Shown here: one piece after another, positions 1-8,454 of the stretch | Position numbering within the stretch: the stretch's first letter is position 1 | How the letters are laid out: each line of letters opens with the position of its first letter | NCBI GenBank assembly: GCA_039027855.1 | Contig: JBCCJI010000005.1 | Location: forward strand, 62,001 to 126,000 | Length of the DNA stretch: 64,000 nt | Source: Thermohalobaculum sp039027855 | GTDB taxonomy: Bacteria; Pseudomonadota; Alphaproteobacteria; Rhodobacterales; Rhodobacteraceae | Reading direction: 5' to 3' | Made by a program: the position numbers and the translations under genes | The notes under the pieces: model-generated | Database searches by the model: none | Seen by the model: only the letters and a program-made list of their open reading frames with translations | Told to the model about the DNA's origin: nothing

Positions 1-142
1 ACAGCCTGCCACCGCGCAGGCCATGCCAATAGCGCAGCAGCGCACGATTATCGGCGTGGCGTACCAGGTCGCCACCCGTGGGGTTGATGCCGTCCGGCCC
101 GATCATCGTCAAACCCGTTCTCTCGTCGTCGTAAGTGCTCAT
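1..142 (-). CDS. PAS_5-type PAS domain protein, N-terminal fragment
   Basis: The frame is open from an ATG at 142 to the window edge, giving the first 47 residues of a protein read on the minus strand. Residues about 33-45 (ALLRYWHGLRGGR) match the opening of the PAS_5 domain, where a tyrosine-tryptophan pair is followed by Leu-Arg-Gly-Gly. This family is common in Alphaproteobacteria and is thought to be a sensory PAS domain of unknown ligand. The rest of the gene lies outside the window, so length and further domains are unknown. An upstream ATG at 153 hits a stop after four codons, which supports 142 as the start. Confidence 0.6.
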   Translation of the reverse strand, partial: MSTYDDERTGLTMIGPDGINPTGGDLVRHADNRALLRYWHGLRGGRL

Positions 143-447
143 AATGATCTCATGTCTTTCACGCTTCTTCAATCAACGGCGACGACCTTAAGTGTGCTAA
201 TCGATCAATCGGGCGGTCATCGCGTCTTTGAAGGGCAGGTTTGCGCAGTGATGCTCCGTTCTGGGGCGCTGGCTCTTCTCGTTCATCACTCAGCAAGCGG
301 TGTGCCACGGGTTGAGGGCTCGATAACCATGAAGCCACGCGGCGCCTCAGCGCGCGCGGGCCCTTGGTAAACGGGAGTGGTTGACCGCGGCGGGGCGGCG
401 CGACAGTGTCGCGCTCCCCGACGGGCACCTGTCGGAGGGGACGGCAC
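143..447. other. Intergenic region between divergent PAS_5 gene and gmk
   Basis: About 305 bases separate the two divergent starts. It should hold promoters for both genes, but I see no well-spaced -35/-10 pair. The only clear signal is the GGAGGGG ribosome binding site of gmk at 434-440. I see no convincing coding sequence or RNA gene here. Confidence 0.5.
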
Positions 448-1122
448 ATGCTCATGACGAAGGAACTGATGCCTGCGACCACGCGCAAGGGCCTGATGGT
501 GGTGTTATCCTCGCCCTCGGGCGCGGGAAAATCGACGCTGTCTCGGCGGCTGCTGGAGAGCGATGGCGCCTTCGAGCTGTCGGTCTCGGCGACGACGCGG
601 CCACCACGCGACGGCGAAGTCGATGGAAAGCATTACTTTTTCGTTGATGACGCCGCCTTTCAGCGGATGGTCGAAGATGAGGATATGCTCGAACACGCGA
701 CGGTTTTCGACAATCGCTATGGCACCCCGCGCGCACCGGTCGAAAAGGCGATCGAGGCGGGGCGCGACGTGCTGTTCGACGTCGACTGGCAGGGTGCCCA
801 GCAGCTTCGCAGTTCGCCGCTCCACAATTCGCTGGTGACGATCTTCATCCTTCCCCCCTCGATCGCCGCCTTGGAAGCACGCCTTCGCAGCCGAGCGCAA
901 GACAGCGATGCCGTGATCAAGCGGCGGATGGACAAGGCGCGTGACGAGATCAGCCACTGGGCGGAGTATCAGTATGTCCTGATAAACGACGATCTCGACG
1001 CCTGTTTTTCCCAGATCGAGACAATCATCGACGCCGAACGTCAGCGCTTTCCCCGACAGCTCAAGCTGCAGTCCCTCGTCGCACGTCTGAATGCCGAGTT
1101 TGAGGCCCGTCGCTCGGGGTGA
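448..1122 (+). CDS. gmk: Guanylate kinase
   Basis: Phosphorylates GMP to GDP with ATP in the cytoplasm. The protein is 224 residues, close to the usual 205-220. The P-loop SSPSGAGKST lies near residues 21-30, followed by the GMP-binding segment SATTRPPRDGEVDGKHYFF and the DVDWQGAQQL motif that contacts nucleotide. I chose the ATG at 448 because GGAGGGG ends seven bases before it; the frame stays open upstream to 406 but that extension is arginine-rich and lacks homology features. The next gene, a gamma-carbonic anhydrase, follows in the same direction after 124 bases. Confidence 0.95.
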   Translation: MLMTKELMPATTRKGLMVVLSSPSGAGKSTLSRRLLESDGAFELSVSATTRPPRDGEVDGKHYFFVDDAAFQRMVEDEDMLEHATVFDNRYGTPRAPVEKAIEAGRDVLFDVDWQGAQQLRSSPLHNSLVTIFILPPSIAALEARLRSRAQDSDAVIKRRMDKARDEISHWAEYQYVLINDDLDACFSQIETIIDAERQRFPRQLKLQSLVARLNAEFEARRSG

Positions 1123-1246
1123 GCCCTGGTTAAGCCGGCGCCTCGGCGGGGCCTGCATCTTCGCGCCGCGGGGGCTTACACGATCTTCCCACCCGGCCTA
1201 TCCCGGCTTAGGCAGGCACGCAGCTTAGCCCTGGCCGGAGGACCTC

Positions 1247-1777
1247 ATGCCGATCCACAGCCTCGACGCGATCTCACCGCGTCTACCGGCCGAGGGCCGC
1301 TTCTATGTTGCCCCAGGTGCGCATCTGATCGGCGATGTGCGCCTTGGCGAGATGGTCAGCGTCTGGTTCAATGCGGTGCTTCGCGCGGACAGCGAGCCTA
1401 TTACCATCGGCGACGGCTCAAACGTCCAGGACGGCTGTGTCTTCCACGTCGATCCAGGCTTCCCGCTCACACTTGGCGAAGACGTGACGGTCGGGCATGG
1501 CGCGATCCTGCATGGCTGCACGATCGGCGACGGGGCGCTGATCGGCATGGGCGCGACGGTGCTGAACGGTGCTGTTGTCGGCGTCGGGGCCCTGATTGGT
1601 GCCGGCGCGCTGGTGACCGAAGGGAAAACCATCCCCGACGGAGCCGTCGTGATGGGTCAGCCCGGCAAGGTGATCCGAACCCTCGACGACGCAGGGCGTG
1701 CGGCGCTGGCCGAGACCGCGGCGGGATATCGCGCACGGTTGATGCGATACGCCAAAGGGCTCAGCAGCGAGGCGTGA
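1247..1777 (+). CDS. Gamma-carbonic anhydrase family protein (left-handed beta-helix)
   Basis: A 176-residue protein of hexapeptide repeats (LIGDV, ITIGDG, VTVGHG, TIGDGALIGMGATV) that form a left-handed beta helix and normally trimerise. Three histidines typical of the metal site are present: one in VFHVDPG and two in VGHGAILHG. Members of the YrdA/PaaY/gamma-CA group bind zinc or iron; true carbonic anhydrase activity is proven for only some of them, so the exact reaction is uncertain. A good ribosome binding site (CCGGAGGACC) precedes the ATG. It ends three bases before the end of the convergent chpT gene. Confidence 0.85.
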   Translation: MPIHSLDAISPRLPAEGRFYVAPGAHLIGDVRLGEMVSVWFNAVLRADSEPITIGDGSNVQDGCVFHVDPGFPLTLGEDVTVGHGAILHGCTIGDGALIGMGATVLNGAVVGVGALIGAGALVTEGKTIPDGAVVMGQPGKVIRTLDDAGRAALAETAAGYRARLMRYAKGLSSEA

Positions 1778-1780
1778 TAC

Positions 1781-2497
1781 TCAACCCCCACGGGCGGCTG
1801 CGACGAACGACACGGCCCCGTCGTCTTGCTTTACCTCGACCTGACATCCTGCCAGCGTGGCAGCCGGTGCGAGCATGGCGAACTCCACTTCCCCCGATCG
1901 GGGGGCAGGTGACAGACTGCCCCGCAGCCAGGCCGCCGCTTCCGGTTTGAGGGTCGCGCGCGGCCCACGGGCGATGACGCGGATCGGCAAATCCGTGGCC
2001 TGTGACAGGACGAGTTCCAGCGCGCCCTCCAGCCCGAGCGTCAGCTTGCCGGCGAAGACCATCAGCGCCGCGAGACGCGCCGCCGGCTGCGATAGCGCTG
2101 GGCCGTCCTCACCGAGACAGGCGAGATGGATCCGTCGCCCGGCGATGATTGGCTGCAGCGTGGCAAGGACATCGCGCCGCGCGCGCGGTGTGCCATCGGG
2201 TGCCGCGTCGCCAAAGGCCAGCCGCAGTCCCTTCATCAGCGCCGCCGAGCGCGCGGCGCTGGAGGTGACCAGCGCGAGATCGTCGGGCGTCGCCTGATCG
2301 CCAAGCTCGCTCAGCAAATCGACACCATTGGTGATCGCGCTCATCGGCCCCGCAAGGTCATGGGTAAAGCGCGCCGTGACCAGACCGCTCAACACCGCGC
2401 CCGAGGCATCGGCGACCAATCCAGGGCGCGTCTCATCGGCATGCCGTCTGTCGTCGCGGCGTGCGATCTGGGGGGCCATGCTACATCCCTTTGTCAT
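1781..2497 (-). CDS. chpT: Histidine phosphotransferase ChpT
   Basis: ChpT relays phosphate from the hybrid kinase CckA to the response regulators CtrA and CpdR in Alphaproteobacteria. The 238-residue protein has the family's histidine box near residue 45, here TARFTHDLAGPMSAITNGVD, with the phospho-accepting His before Asp-Leu. The C-terminal half resembles a degenerate HATPase fold (residues about 125-235). Two in-frame ATGs near the N-terminus make the start uncertain by about six residues. Its downstream partner CtrA and the CtrA antagonist SciP are encoded in this window near 47 kb; CckA is not here. Confidence 0.85.
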   Translation of the reverse strand: MTKGCSMAPQIARRDDRRHADETRPGLVADASGAVLSGLVTARFTHDLAGPMSAITNGVDLLSELGDQATPDDLALVTSSAARSAALMKGLRLAFGDAAPDGTPRARRDVLATLQPIIAGRRIHLACLGEDGPALSQPAARLAALMVFAGKLTLGLEGALELVLSQATDLPIRVIARGPRATLKPEAAAWLRGSLSPAPRSGEVEFAMLAPAATLAGCQVEVKQDDGAVSFVAAARGG

Positions 2498-2906
2498 CGT
2501 CCGCGCGTCGAGGCGCCATGCTCGTTCGTCCGACTGCGTTGTGGGGCACCGCTAGTCAATGCATTTCGACCCTGGCATGGCCTTCTTGCCCGCCTCGCAG
2601 AAGCGCTACCGCAGAAGCCAGTGCCGCGGCGACAGCACGCGCCCACGCCATGCCGCGCCGCTCACGAACGCAACACCTGCGGCAGCATCGGTAAATGAAG
2701 CGCGAAGAGCCACGTCTTTGGTGGTCGATGGATACCAAGGAGCAGCGCGCCGTCTCGCAACGACGTTTCCGAAGCGGCAGGTGCAGTTGCGCCACCCTGC
2801 GGTTGGTCATAGTGTCCGCGCGCGCCACAGGGCGCGGTGGCGGTCCGTGTGGGCGGCGCCAGGGGCCACTCAGCGCGGTGGCGAGCGCGGAAGGGGCCGT
2901 CCGCAG
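2498..2906. other. Long intergenic region between chpT and olsB
   Basis: About 409 bases between divergent genes. Reading frames cross it on both strands, including an in-frame extension of olsB back to 2559, but their translations are rich in Arg, Ala and Pro, contain no domain and look like non-coding GC-rich sequence. It should contain the chpT and olsBA promoters; I cannot place them with confidence. Confidence 0.45.
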
Positions 2907-3704
2907 ATGCAGGTAGACGCCGGTCGTTTCACCGTCCGTCTTGCGAGGACGCCGGATGAGGTGCGCGCGGCACAACGCCTGCGCTATCGCGTGTTCGTCG
3001 AGGAGATGGGCGCCAGCGTCTCGCCCGAAGACGCGGCCGACCGGATCGAGCGTGACCGTTTCGATCCCCATTTCGACCACCTGCTGCTGATCGACAACGA
3101 GTGCACGAATGACGATGTGCTTCTCGGTGTCGTGGGGGTCTACCGGCTCATGCGCGAGGCATCGGCAAGGGCGGGCATCGGCTTCTATGGCGAGGGTGAG
3201 TACGACCTCGCAGCACTCTATGCTTTCGACGGTGAGACACTGGAACTTGGGCGTTCCTGCGTCGATGCCGAATACCGCGGCGGATCGGGGATGCATCTGC
3301 TCTGGACCGGGCTTGGTCGCTTTGTCGATGAGTTCGACATCTCGATCCTCTTCGGGGTGGCAAGCTTCCATGGCACCGATACCTCGGGCCTCGCCCAGGC
3401 GCTGAGTTACCTGCACCACAACCATCTGGCGCCCGAGGATCTACGCGTGCGTGCCCTCGATACCTCCTTCGCGCCGATGGACATCCTGCCAGCGGACGGG
3501 GTCGAGCGGGCCGAAGCCCTTCGTCAGATCCCGGCGCTGATCAAGGCCTATATCCGCCTCGGCGGTTTCGTCGGCGAGGGCGCCTTTGTTGATCGTGAGT
3601 TCAACACCGTCGATGTGTGCCTGATCATGGACACCGCCCGCATGGTACAGCGCTATCGCACCTTCTACCAACGCCACACCCGCGGCGATGGGCCGCCTGG
3701 ATGA
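2907..3704 (+). CDS. olsB: L-ornithine N(alpha)-acyltransferase OlsB
   Basis: Transfers a 3-hydroxyacyl group from acyl carrier protein to ornithine, the first step of ornithine-lipid synthesis. The 265-residue protein is a GNAT-type enzyme: the substrate-binding start TPDEVRAAQRLRYRVFVEEMG is typical (first 20 residues of it seen from position 11), and later the ELGRSCVDAEYRGG segment holds the acyl-donor site. I chose the ATG at 2907 (starting MQVDAGRFTV) rather than the open extension upstream, since conserved sequence begins there and GGAAGGGG lies about ten bases before it. It overlaps olsA by four bases (ATGA), so the two are translationally coupled. Confidence 0.9.
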   Translation: MQVDAGRFTVRLARTPDEVRAAQRLRYRVFVEEMGASVSPEDAADRIERDRFDPHFDHLLLIDNECTNDDVLLGVVGVYRLMREASARAGIGFYGEGEYDLAALYAFDGETLELGRSCVDAEYRGGSGMHLLWTGLGRFVDEFDISILFGVASFHGTDTSGLAQALSYLHHNHLAPEDLRVRALDTSFAPMDILPADGVERAEALRQIPALIKAYIRLGGFVGEGAFVDREFNTVDVCLIMDTARMVQRYRTFYQRHTRGDGPPG

Positions 3705-4630
3705 CGGCGGTGCGCGAGGGCGAGGCACCGAAGATCCCGCCTGCAGCGCCTGAAACGGTGGCGCCAGCCCGGACAGAGATCGAGGGTGATGCCAGGCCGC
3801 CGACCGCGCAGACCGGCACCTGGCGGGGGGCAGAGCCACCGACGCTCCCCCCGCTTACCAAGAGCCAGAAGCTGCGCGGCTATACCCGGCTCGCGGCCTT
3901 CATCGTCATGACGCTGATCGCACTCGCCCTGTTCGTCTCAGGGCGATATCTCCGCCACTGGCTGGGGCATGCGATCAGCTACCATTTCTGGGTGGCACGC
4001 CTCTGGTCGCGTGGCGGGCTTTGGCTTGCAGGCTTACGCCACCGGGTAGAGGGGCGGCCGGTCAAAGGCGGCGCGCTGGTCGCCAACCATTGTTCCTGGC
4101 TCGATATCTTCACCCTGCGCGCCTGCGCGCTGATGTATTTCGTCTCCAAGGCCGAGGTGGCGGACTGGCCGGGTGTAGGCTTTGTAACCAAGGTCGCCGG
4201 CACGATCTTCATCGAACGCCGCCGCAGCCAGGCCAAGGCGCAGGAGGCGGTGCTCCGCTCGCGCATCGCGGCCGATCAGCTGCTGATGTTCTTTCCAGAG
4301 GGCACATCGACCGACGGCATGCAGGTGCTGCCGTTCAAATCCTCGCTCTTCTCGGCCTTCTACGAGGAGGGCGAGGGCGCCGATCTGCTGATCCAGCCGG
4401 TGAGCCTGCGCTATCACCCCGACCCGGCGTCCGACCTTCCAGACAGTTTCTACGCCTGGTGGGGCGATATGCCGTTCTACGCGCACATCCTCGACGTCTT
4501 TGCCCGCTCGCGGCGCGGCGAGGCCCGAGTCATCTTCCATGAACCGCTCCGCCCGGCTGAAATCGGCGACCGCAAGGCGTTGGCTCAACATGCGGGCAGA
4601 GCGGTGGCTGAAGGTCACGCTCGGCTTTAG
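3701..4630 (+). CDS. olsA: Lyso-ornithine lipid O-acyltransferase OlsA
   Basis: Second step of ornithine-lipid synthesis: acylates lyso-ornithine lipid in the inner membrane. The 309-residue protein has a hydrophilic N-terminus, one membrane segment near residues 63-84 (LAAFIVMTLIALALFVSG), and the PlsC acyltransferase motifs NHCSWLD (NHx4D) and FPEGTSTDG. The start at 3701 shares ATGA with the olsB stop, a strong sign of coupling. The first 55 residues are Pro/Ala/Glu-rich and longer than in many homologues. Ornithine lipids replace phospholipids under phosphate limitation in many relatives; I see no Pho box. Confidence 0.88.
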   Translation: MTAVREGEAPKIPPAAPETVAPARTEIEGDARPPTAQTGTWRGAEPPTLPPLTKSQKLRGYTRLAAFIVMTLIALALFVSGRYLRHWLGHAISYHFWVARLWSRGGLWLAGLRHRVEGRPVKGGALVANHCSWLDIFTLRACALMYFVSKAEVADWPGVGFVTKVAGTIFIERRRSQAKAQEAVLRSRIAADQLLMFFPEGTSTDGMQVLPFKSSLFSAFYEEGEGADLLIQPVSLRYHPDPASDLPDSFYAWWGDMPFYAHILDVFARSRRGEARVIFHEPLRPAEIGDRKALAQHAGRAVAEGHARL

Positions 4631-4741
4631 ACGGCGCTAAAGCCTCATCCCGCGGGGCGGGGTCGTCGGTTGCCAGTCCGTGCCAGCGCGAGGCATCGTC
4701 GCCTGCCGGCACGGCCGCTGGTGCCATCGAGAGTCCTCCCC

Positions 4742-6169
4742 ATGTCCGATCATACCGCAGCCCCCGGTGCGCGCGGACCCGTGACACCGCGCATCAGTCT
4801 CGGCGTGTCGCCCTCAGACGAAGAGCGCACGTCTGAAACGCTGCCGGTCTGGCTACGTGATCACGTGGTGGAGGAGGCGGAATGCGTCACGCCCGATTTC
4901 GCCGGGATCGCCCGGGGCAAAGTGATGCCGGTGGCGAAGTTCGTGAAGTTCGCACCGATCTTCCTGCCGACCTCGCTGTTCTTCCTGACCATCACCGGCG
5001 GCTATCCGGACATCGAGAACTTCACCGAGTACGAGACCGACGCCGATCTGTGGCTGCGCCCCGATCTGGCGACTGCCCGAGCCGTGCCCTGGGCGAACGA
5101 CCGCTCGGTCATGGTGGTCCACGATGTCTGCGACCGTGAGGGCAGTCTAATCGACTTCGCGCCGCGCTCCGTGCTGCACCGGGTGCTGGCGGCCTATGCC
5201 GCGCGCGGCTGGCGGCCCATCGTGGCGCCGGAGATCGAATTCTACCTGACCCGACCGAACACCGACGCCGATTACCCGCTGGAGGCACCGGTCGGTCGCT
5301 CGGGCCGCGCGCCACAGAAGGCGCAGGCCTATTCGATCTCGGCCGTCGATGAGTACGACACCGTGATCGAGCACATCTACGACTATGCCGAGGCGCAGGG
5401 ACTGGAGATCGACACGATCATCCAGGAGGCCGGCGCTGCCCAGCTTGAGATCAACATGCGCCATGGCGATCCCATGGCGCTGGCCGATCAGGTGTTTCTT
5501 TTCAAGCGCCTGATCCGCGAGGCGGCGCTCCGATGCGGGCTTTATGCGACCTTCATGGCGAAGCCGCATGAGGGCCAGCCCGGCAGTGCGATGCATATCC
5601 ATCAAAGCGTGGTGGACAGCCAGACCGGGCAGTCGCTGTTCTCCTCGGCCGAGGGAGCGCCTTCTGATCTGTTCCGTCACTTCATCGGCGGTCAGCAGAC
5701 CTATCTGCGCCCCGCCACTTCGCTGATGGCGCCCTATGTGAACAGCTATCGCCGGCTGGTCCCGGACATGACCGCGCCCATCAACCTGGATTGGGGGCGC
5801 GACAACCGGACCACGGGCCTGCGCGTGCCGATCAGCGATCCCGAAGAGCGTCGCGTGGAAAACCGTGTCGTGGGCGCCGATGCCAATCCCTATCTCGCCA
5901 TCGCCGCGACCCTGGCGGCCGGGTATCTCGGCATGGTGGAGAGGATCGAGCCCCGCGCCGAGGTGCGCACCGACAGCTACACCCGCGCCCGGGGCCTGCC
6001 TTATGGTCTGTTGGAGGCGGTGGAGGAGCTGCGGGTCTGCCAGCCGCTACGCCTGCTGCTGGGTGAGGGCTTCTGCAACCTCTACTCGGCGGTCAAGCTG
6101 CATGAGTATGAGGAGTTCATGCGCGTGATCTCGCCCTGGGAGCGCGAGCACCTGCTGCTGAACGTCTGA
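4742..6169 (+). CDS. Glutamine synthetase family protein (possible gamma-glutamyl-polyamine/amine ligase)
   Basis: A 475-residue enzyme of the glutamine synthetase fold. The N-terminal beta-grasp part is followed by the catalytic domain with VAPEIEFYL (metal-binding Glu), GAAQLEINMRHGD, KPHEGQPGSAMHIHQS and the ATP/glutamate segment NRTTGLRVPISDPEERRVEN. Instead of the NGSGMH signature of GlnA it has GSAMHIHQS, as in PuuA-like glutamylating ligases, so the ammonia-assimilating role is unlikely and an amine such as putrescine may be the acceptor. The start is at the ATG that opens MSDHTAAPG; the ribosome site is weak. No polyamine catabolic genes are adjacent. Confidence 0.8.
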   Translation: MSDHTAAPGARGPVTPRISLGVSPSDEERTSETLPVWLRDHVVEEAECVTPDFAGIARGKVMPVAKFVKFAPIFLPTSLFFLTITGGYPDIENFTEYETDADLWLRPDLATARAVPWANDRSVMVVHDVCDREGSLIDFAPRSVLHRVLAAYAARGWRPIVAPEIEFYLTRPNTDADYPLEAPVGRSGRAPQKAQAYSISAVDEYDTVIEHIYDYAEAQGLEIDTIIQEAGAAQLEINMRHGDPMALADQVFLFKRLIREAALRCGLYATFMAKPHEGQPGSAMHIHQSVVDSQTGQSLFSSAEGAPSDLFRHFIGGQQTYLRPATSLMAPYVNSYRRLVPDMTAPINLDWGRDNRTTGLRVPISDPEERRVENRVVGADANPYLAIAATLAAGYLGMVERIEPRAEVRTDSYTRARGLPYGLLEAVEELRVCQPLRLLLGEGFCNLYSAVKLHEYEEFMRVISPWEREHLLLNV

Positions 6170-6328
6170 GCGCCTGCCGAATGAAGCGGAATCGCGGCTG
6201 GTCGCCGCGATGCGTCTTGCGGGGGCACTGTCGCTCGGCGTCTTCGCGCGAAGCCAAAGATCGCCGCATTGATCTCAGAGTGGCCTGGAAGCTGATCCAC
6301 ATGGGTCTGTTGCTGCGGGTCGCAGCCC

Positions 6329-7252
6329 TTAGTGGCGTGTGCGGGCGAGGAGGACGATGCCGACACCGCCGAGTGTCGCGAGCGATGCTGCGATCAGCCT
6401 GATGCTGATGGGCTCGGCGAGCAGGATGACGCCGCCGAGCGCAGCGATCGCTGGTACGGTCAGCTGCACTGCGGCTGCGCGCGTGGCGCTGAGATGGGGC
6501 AGGGCCGCGAACCAGACGACATAGCCGAGACCCGAAGCGATGGCGCCCGAGGCGAGGGCGAGCGCGATCCCCATGGGCGATGCACCGCCGATCCCGCCAT
6601 CGCCGCTTGCTGCGGCAAGATCCAGTAGAACGATCACGGGCGCTGCGAGCAGGAAGTTCCAGCCCGTCGCCCCGAGCGGATCGGCGACGCCCCGTCCGAG
6701 CACCGAGTAGATGCCCCAGCCAAGGCCCGCCGCGAGCATCAGCAATGCCCCCATGAGATCCGGCGCGCTTTCGCCCGGCGAGACGAGGACCACGAGGCCG
6801 ATGATCGCGACCGCAAAGCCCAGCCATCCGAGCGGCGCCAACCGCTCGCCCTTCACGAGACCCCAGCCCAGCATGGTTACCTGCACCGTGCCGAACAGGA
6901 TCAGCGCGCCAGTGCCGGTATCGAGGCTTTCATAGGCGAAGGAGAACCCCGCTAGGTAGACGAAAAGCCCCGCCGCGGTGCGCCAATCTGCACGCGTTCG
7001 AGGCGTGCGCGAACCGGCTGCTTGTTGCGCTGCCGGCGGGGTCTGGTGGCGCTGAAACGCGATGATCGCCCAAAGCATCGCCGCCCCCGAGAGCACCCGC
7101 AGCGTCGCGAAGTTATCGGCGGCGATCAGTTCGGGCGCGAGGGCGAGCCTGGTCAGGACCGAATTTGCGGCGAAGGCCGTCATGGCAGTCGCGGTGAGCG
7201 CCAGCGTGACGGTGAGGCTGCTCGCCCCCTCCGCAGCGCCCGGCCGGTTCAT
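6329..7252 (-). CDS. EamA/DMT family transporter
   Basis: A 307-residue integral membrane protein with about ten predicted transmembrane helices arranged as two five-helix EamA repeats, the drug/metabolite transporter layout. Visible helices include LTVTLALTATAMTAFAANSV at the N-terminus and the final LIAASLATLGGVGIVLLA. Substrate cannot be read from sequence; relatives export amino acids or metabolites. The ATG at 7252 overlaps the stop of the upstream thiE-like gene (ATGA), so the two are coupled. The open frame extends upstream but that part is the other gene read out of frame. Confidence 0.85.
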   Translation of the reverse strand: MNRPGAAEGASSLTVTLALTATAMTAFAANSVLTRLALAPELIAADNFATLRVLSGAAMLWAIIAFQRHQTPPAAQQAAGSRTPRTRADWRTAAGLFVYLAGFSFAYESLDTGTGALILFGTVQVTMLGWGLVKGERLAPLGWLGFAVAIIGLVVLVSPGESAPDLMGALLMLAAGLGWGIYSVLGRGVADPLGATGWNFLLAAPVIVLLDLAAASGDGGIGGASPMGIALALASGAIASGLGYVVWFAALPHLSATRAAAVQLTVPAIAALGGVILLAEPISIRLIAASLATLGGVGIVLLARTRH

Positions 7253-7860
7253 GCCAGCGGGCCGAGTGCTTCGGCAAAGGCAGGGAGGATGCGCGCTGGC
7301 GCCTCCCACCACGCGGCCGTATCGGGTGTCGCGAAGTCTACCAACGGGCCGATCCGGCGCGCGGTCTCGAGATCGATCTCCCCCTCCGCGACGACCGGGA
7401 CCTCGATCATCTCTGACCACCAGCGGTAGAGATCATCCCCGGCCGCATCGGCCGGCCCGATGGTGACATAGTCTGCGCCTGCCTCGGCCAGCACCATGGC
7501 GCGGTGACGCTCGGCCCCGCCGCTTGCTCCGATGATGATCTCGCTGCCAAGCGTCTTGCGAAGGCGCGCGATCGAGGCATCGGAGGTCGAGAGATGCACT
7601 CCGTCGAGCCCATGCGGCGCCACCATGCCCGGCCGGTCGGTGACGACCAGCGGCACATCGGCCGCATGGCACAGCGGCAGCAACGCGTTGATCGCCGCGT
7701 TCCAGCCCGCATCGCCGGTGCCGTCGGCCATATCGAGGCGCAGACAGGCGACAAGACCGGTGGCGAGCGCCGAGCCGACGATATCCACCGCGGCCTTGGT
7801 GCGCCCTGCCTCAAGCGGTGGCGTTGTCAGGTAGAGACGGGGCGCGTCTGTGACGGTCAT
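7249..7860 (-). CDS. ThiE/TenI-like TIM-barrel protein, active site degenerate
   Basis: A 203-residue protein with the thiamine-phosphate-synthase barrel outline: VPLVVTDRPGMVAPHGLDGVH corresponds to the strand where ThiE has Asn-Asp-Arg and the GxHLGQ loop, and GADYVTIGP is the later phosphate-binding strand. The usual Asn, the DLP/GQ residues and the pyrophosphate-binding Arg-Glu region are missing or altered. It is therefore probably not a working ThiE; many Rhodobacterales carry such a paralogue. It lies in a minus-strand group after the cupin gene (54-base gap) and is coupled to the EamA transporter. Confidence 0.7.
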   Translation of the reverse strand: MTVTDAPRLYLTTPPLEAGRTKAAVDIVGSALATGLVACLRLDMADGTGDAGWNAAINALLPLCHAADVPLVVTDRPGMVAPHGLDGVHLSTSDASIARLRKTLGSEIIIGASGGAERHRAMVLAEAGADYVTIGPADAAGDDLYRWWSEMIEVPVVAEGEIDLETARRIGPLVDFATPDTAAWWEAPARILPAFAEALGPLA

Positions 7861-7914
7861 GGGGGTCTTTCGGCGAAGGAGCGAAACGACGCGGTTCGGC
7901 GGTACGGCACAGGT

Positions 7915-8358
7915 CTAGGTGCCCGCGGCGCGCGGGGTCGGACGCCAATCCGGCGGGGCGAGCTCGAAACCCGAGAACTCGAAACCGGGCGCCACGGTGC
8001 AGCCGCAGAGTGTCCAGGCACCAAGCGAGGTGGCGGCCTGCCACCAGCCGGCGGGCACGGTAAGTTGCGGCGCCTGCCCGGCGAGGATCTCGGCGCCCAG
8101 CACGCGGGCTTCTGCGTCATGACCGTCACGCGAGACGCTCAGCGACAGCGGAGCACCGGCGTAATGGTGCCAGGTCTCGTCGGCATCGACCCGGTGCCAG
8201 TGGCTGAATTCTCCGGCGTCCAGCAGGAAGTAGATCGCCGTGCCGGGGCTGCGCGCGCCGTCGGCCGCATCGCTGCGCCAGGTCTCACGGAACCAGCCAC
8301 CCTCGGGGTGCGGCTGCAGGCCGAGGCGGTCGATGATCTCGCGGGCTGTCATGCTCAT
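7915..8358 (-). CDS. Cupin domain protein (Cupin_5, former DUF985)
   Basis: A 147-residue single-domain cupin. Family features are clear: LGLQPHPEGGWFRETWRS at the N-terminus, AIYFLLDAGEFSHWHRVDADETWHHYAG with the metal-binding-type histidines, and the closing CTVAPGFEFSGFELAPP. The family is widespread, its substrate is unknown, and a sugar epimerase-like fold is proposed. I placed the start at the first ATG of MSMTAREII; an ATG six bases later is equally possible. It probably forms an operon with the thiE-like and EamA genes downstream. Confidence 0.85.
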   Translation of the reverse strand: MSMTAREIIDRLGLQPHPEGGWFRETWRSDAADGARSPGTAIYFLLDAGEFSHWHRVDADETWHHYAGAPLSLSVSRDGHDAEARVLGAEILAGQAPQLTVPAGWWQAATSLGAWTLCGCTVAPGFEFSGFELAPPDWRPTPRAAGT

Positions 8359-8454
8359 GGAGAGTGCCTTGCGCTGAGGCCATCGGCGCCGCGTGGCCGT
8401 GCCCTTCACGCCTCCTCCTGCGACAGCCAGCGGCGCGAGACAAGGCCGCGGGGA

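Noticed and set aside
1123..1246. tRNA-like folding between gmk and the gamma-carbonic anhydrase gene
   Set aside because: GC-rich hairpins can be drawn, but no T-loop or acceptor stem pattern is present. No tRNA was found elsewhere either.
2559..2906. N-terminal extension of OlsB by 116 codons
   Set aside because: Arg-rich, no conserved sequence, and a ribosome site supports the ATG at 2907.
7249..7860. TPP riboswitch upstream of the thiE-like gene
   Set aside because: The 54 bases before its start are too short and lack the conserved thi-box sequence.
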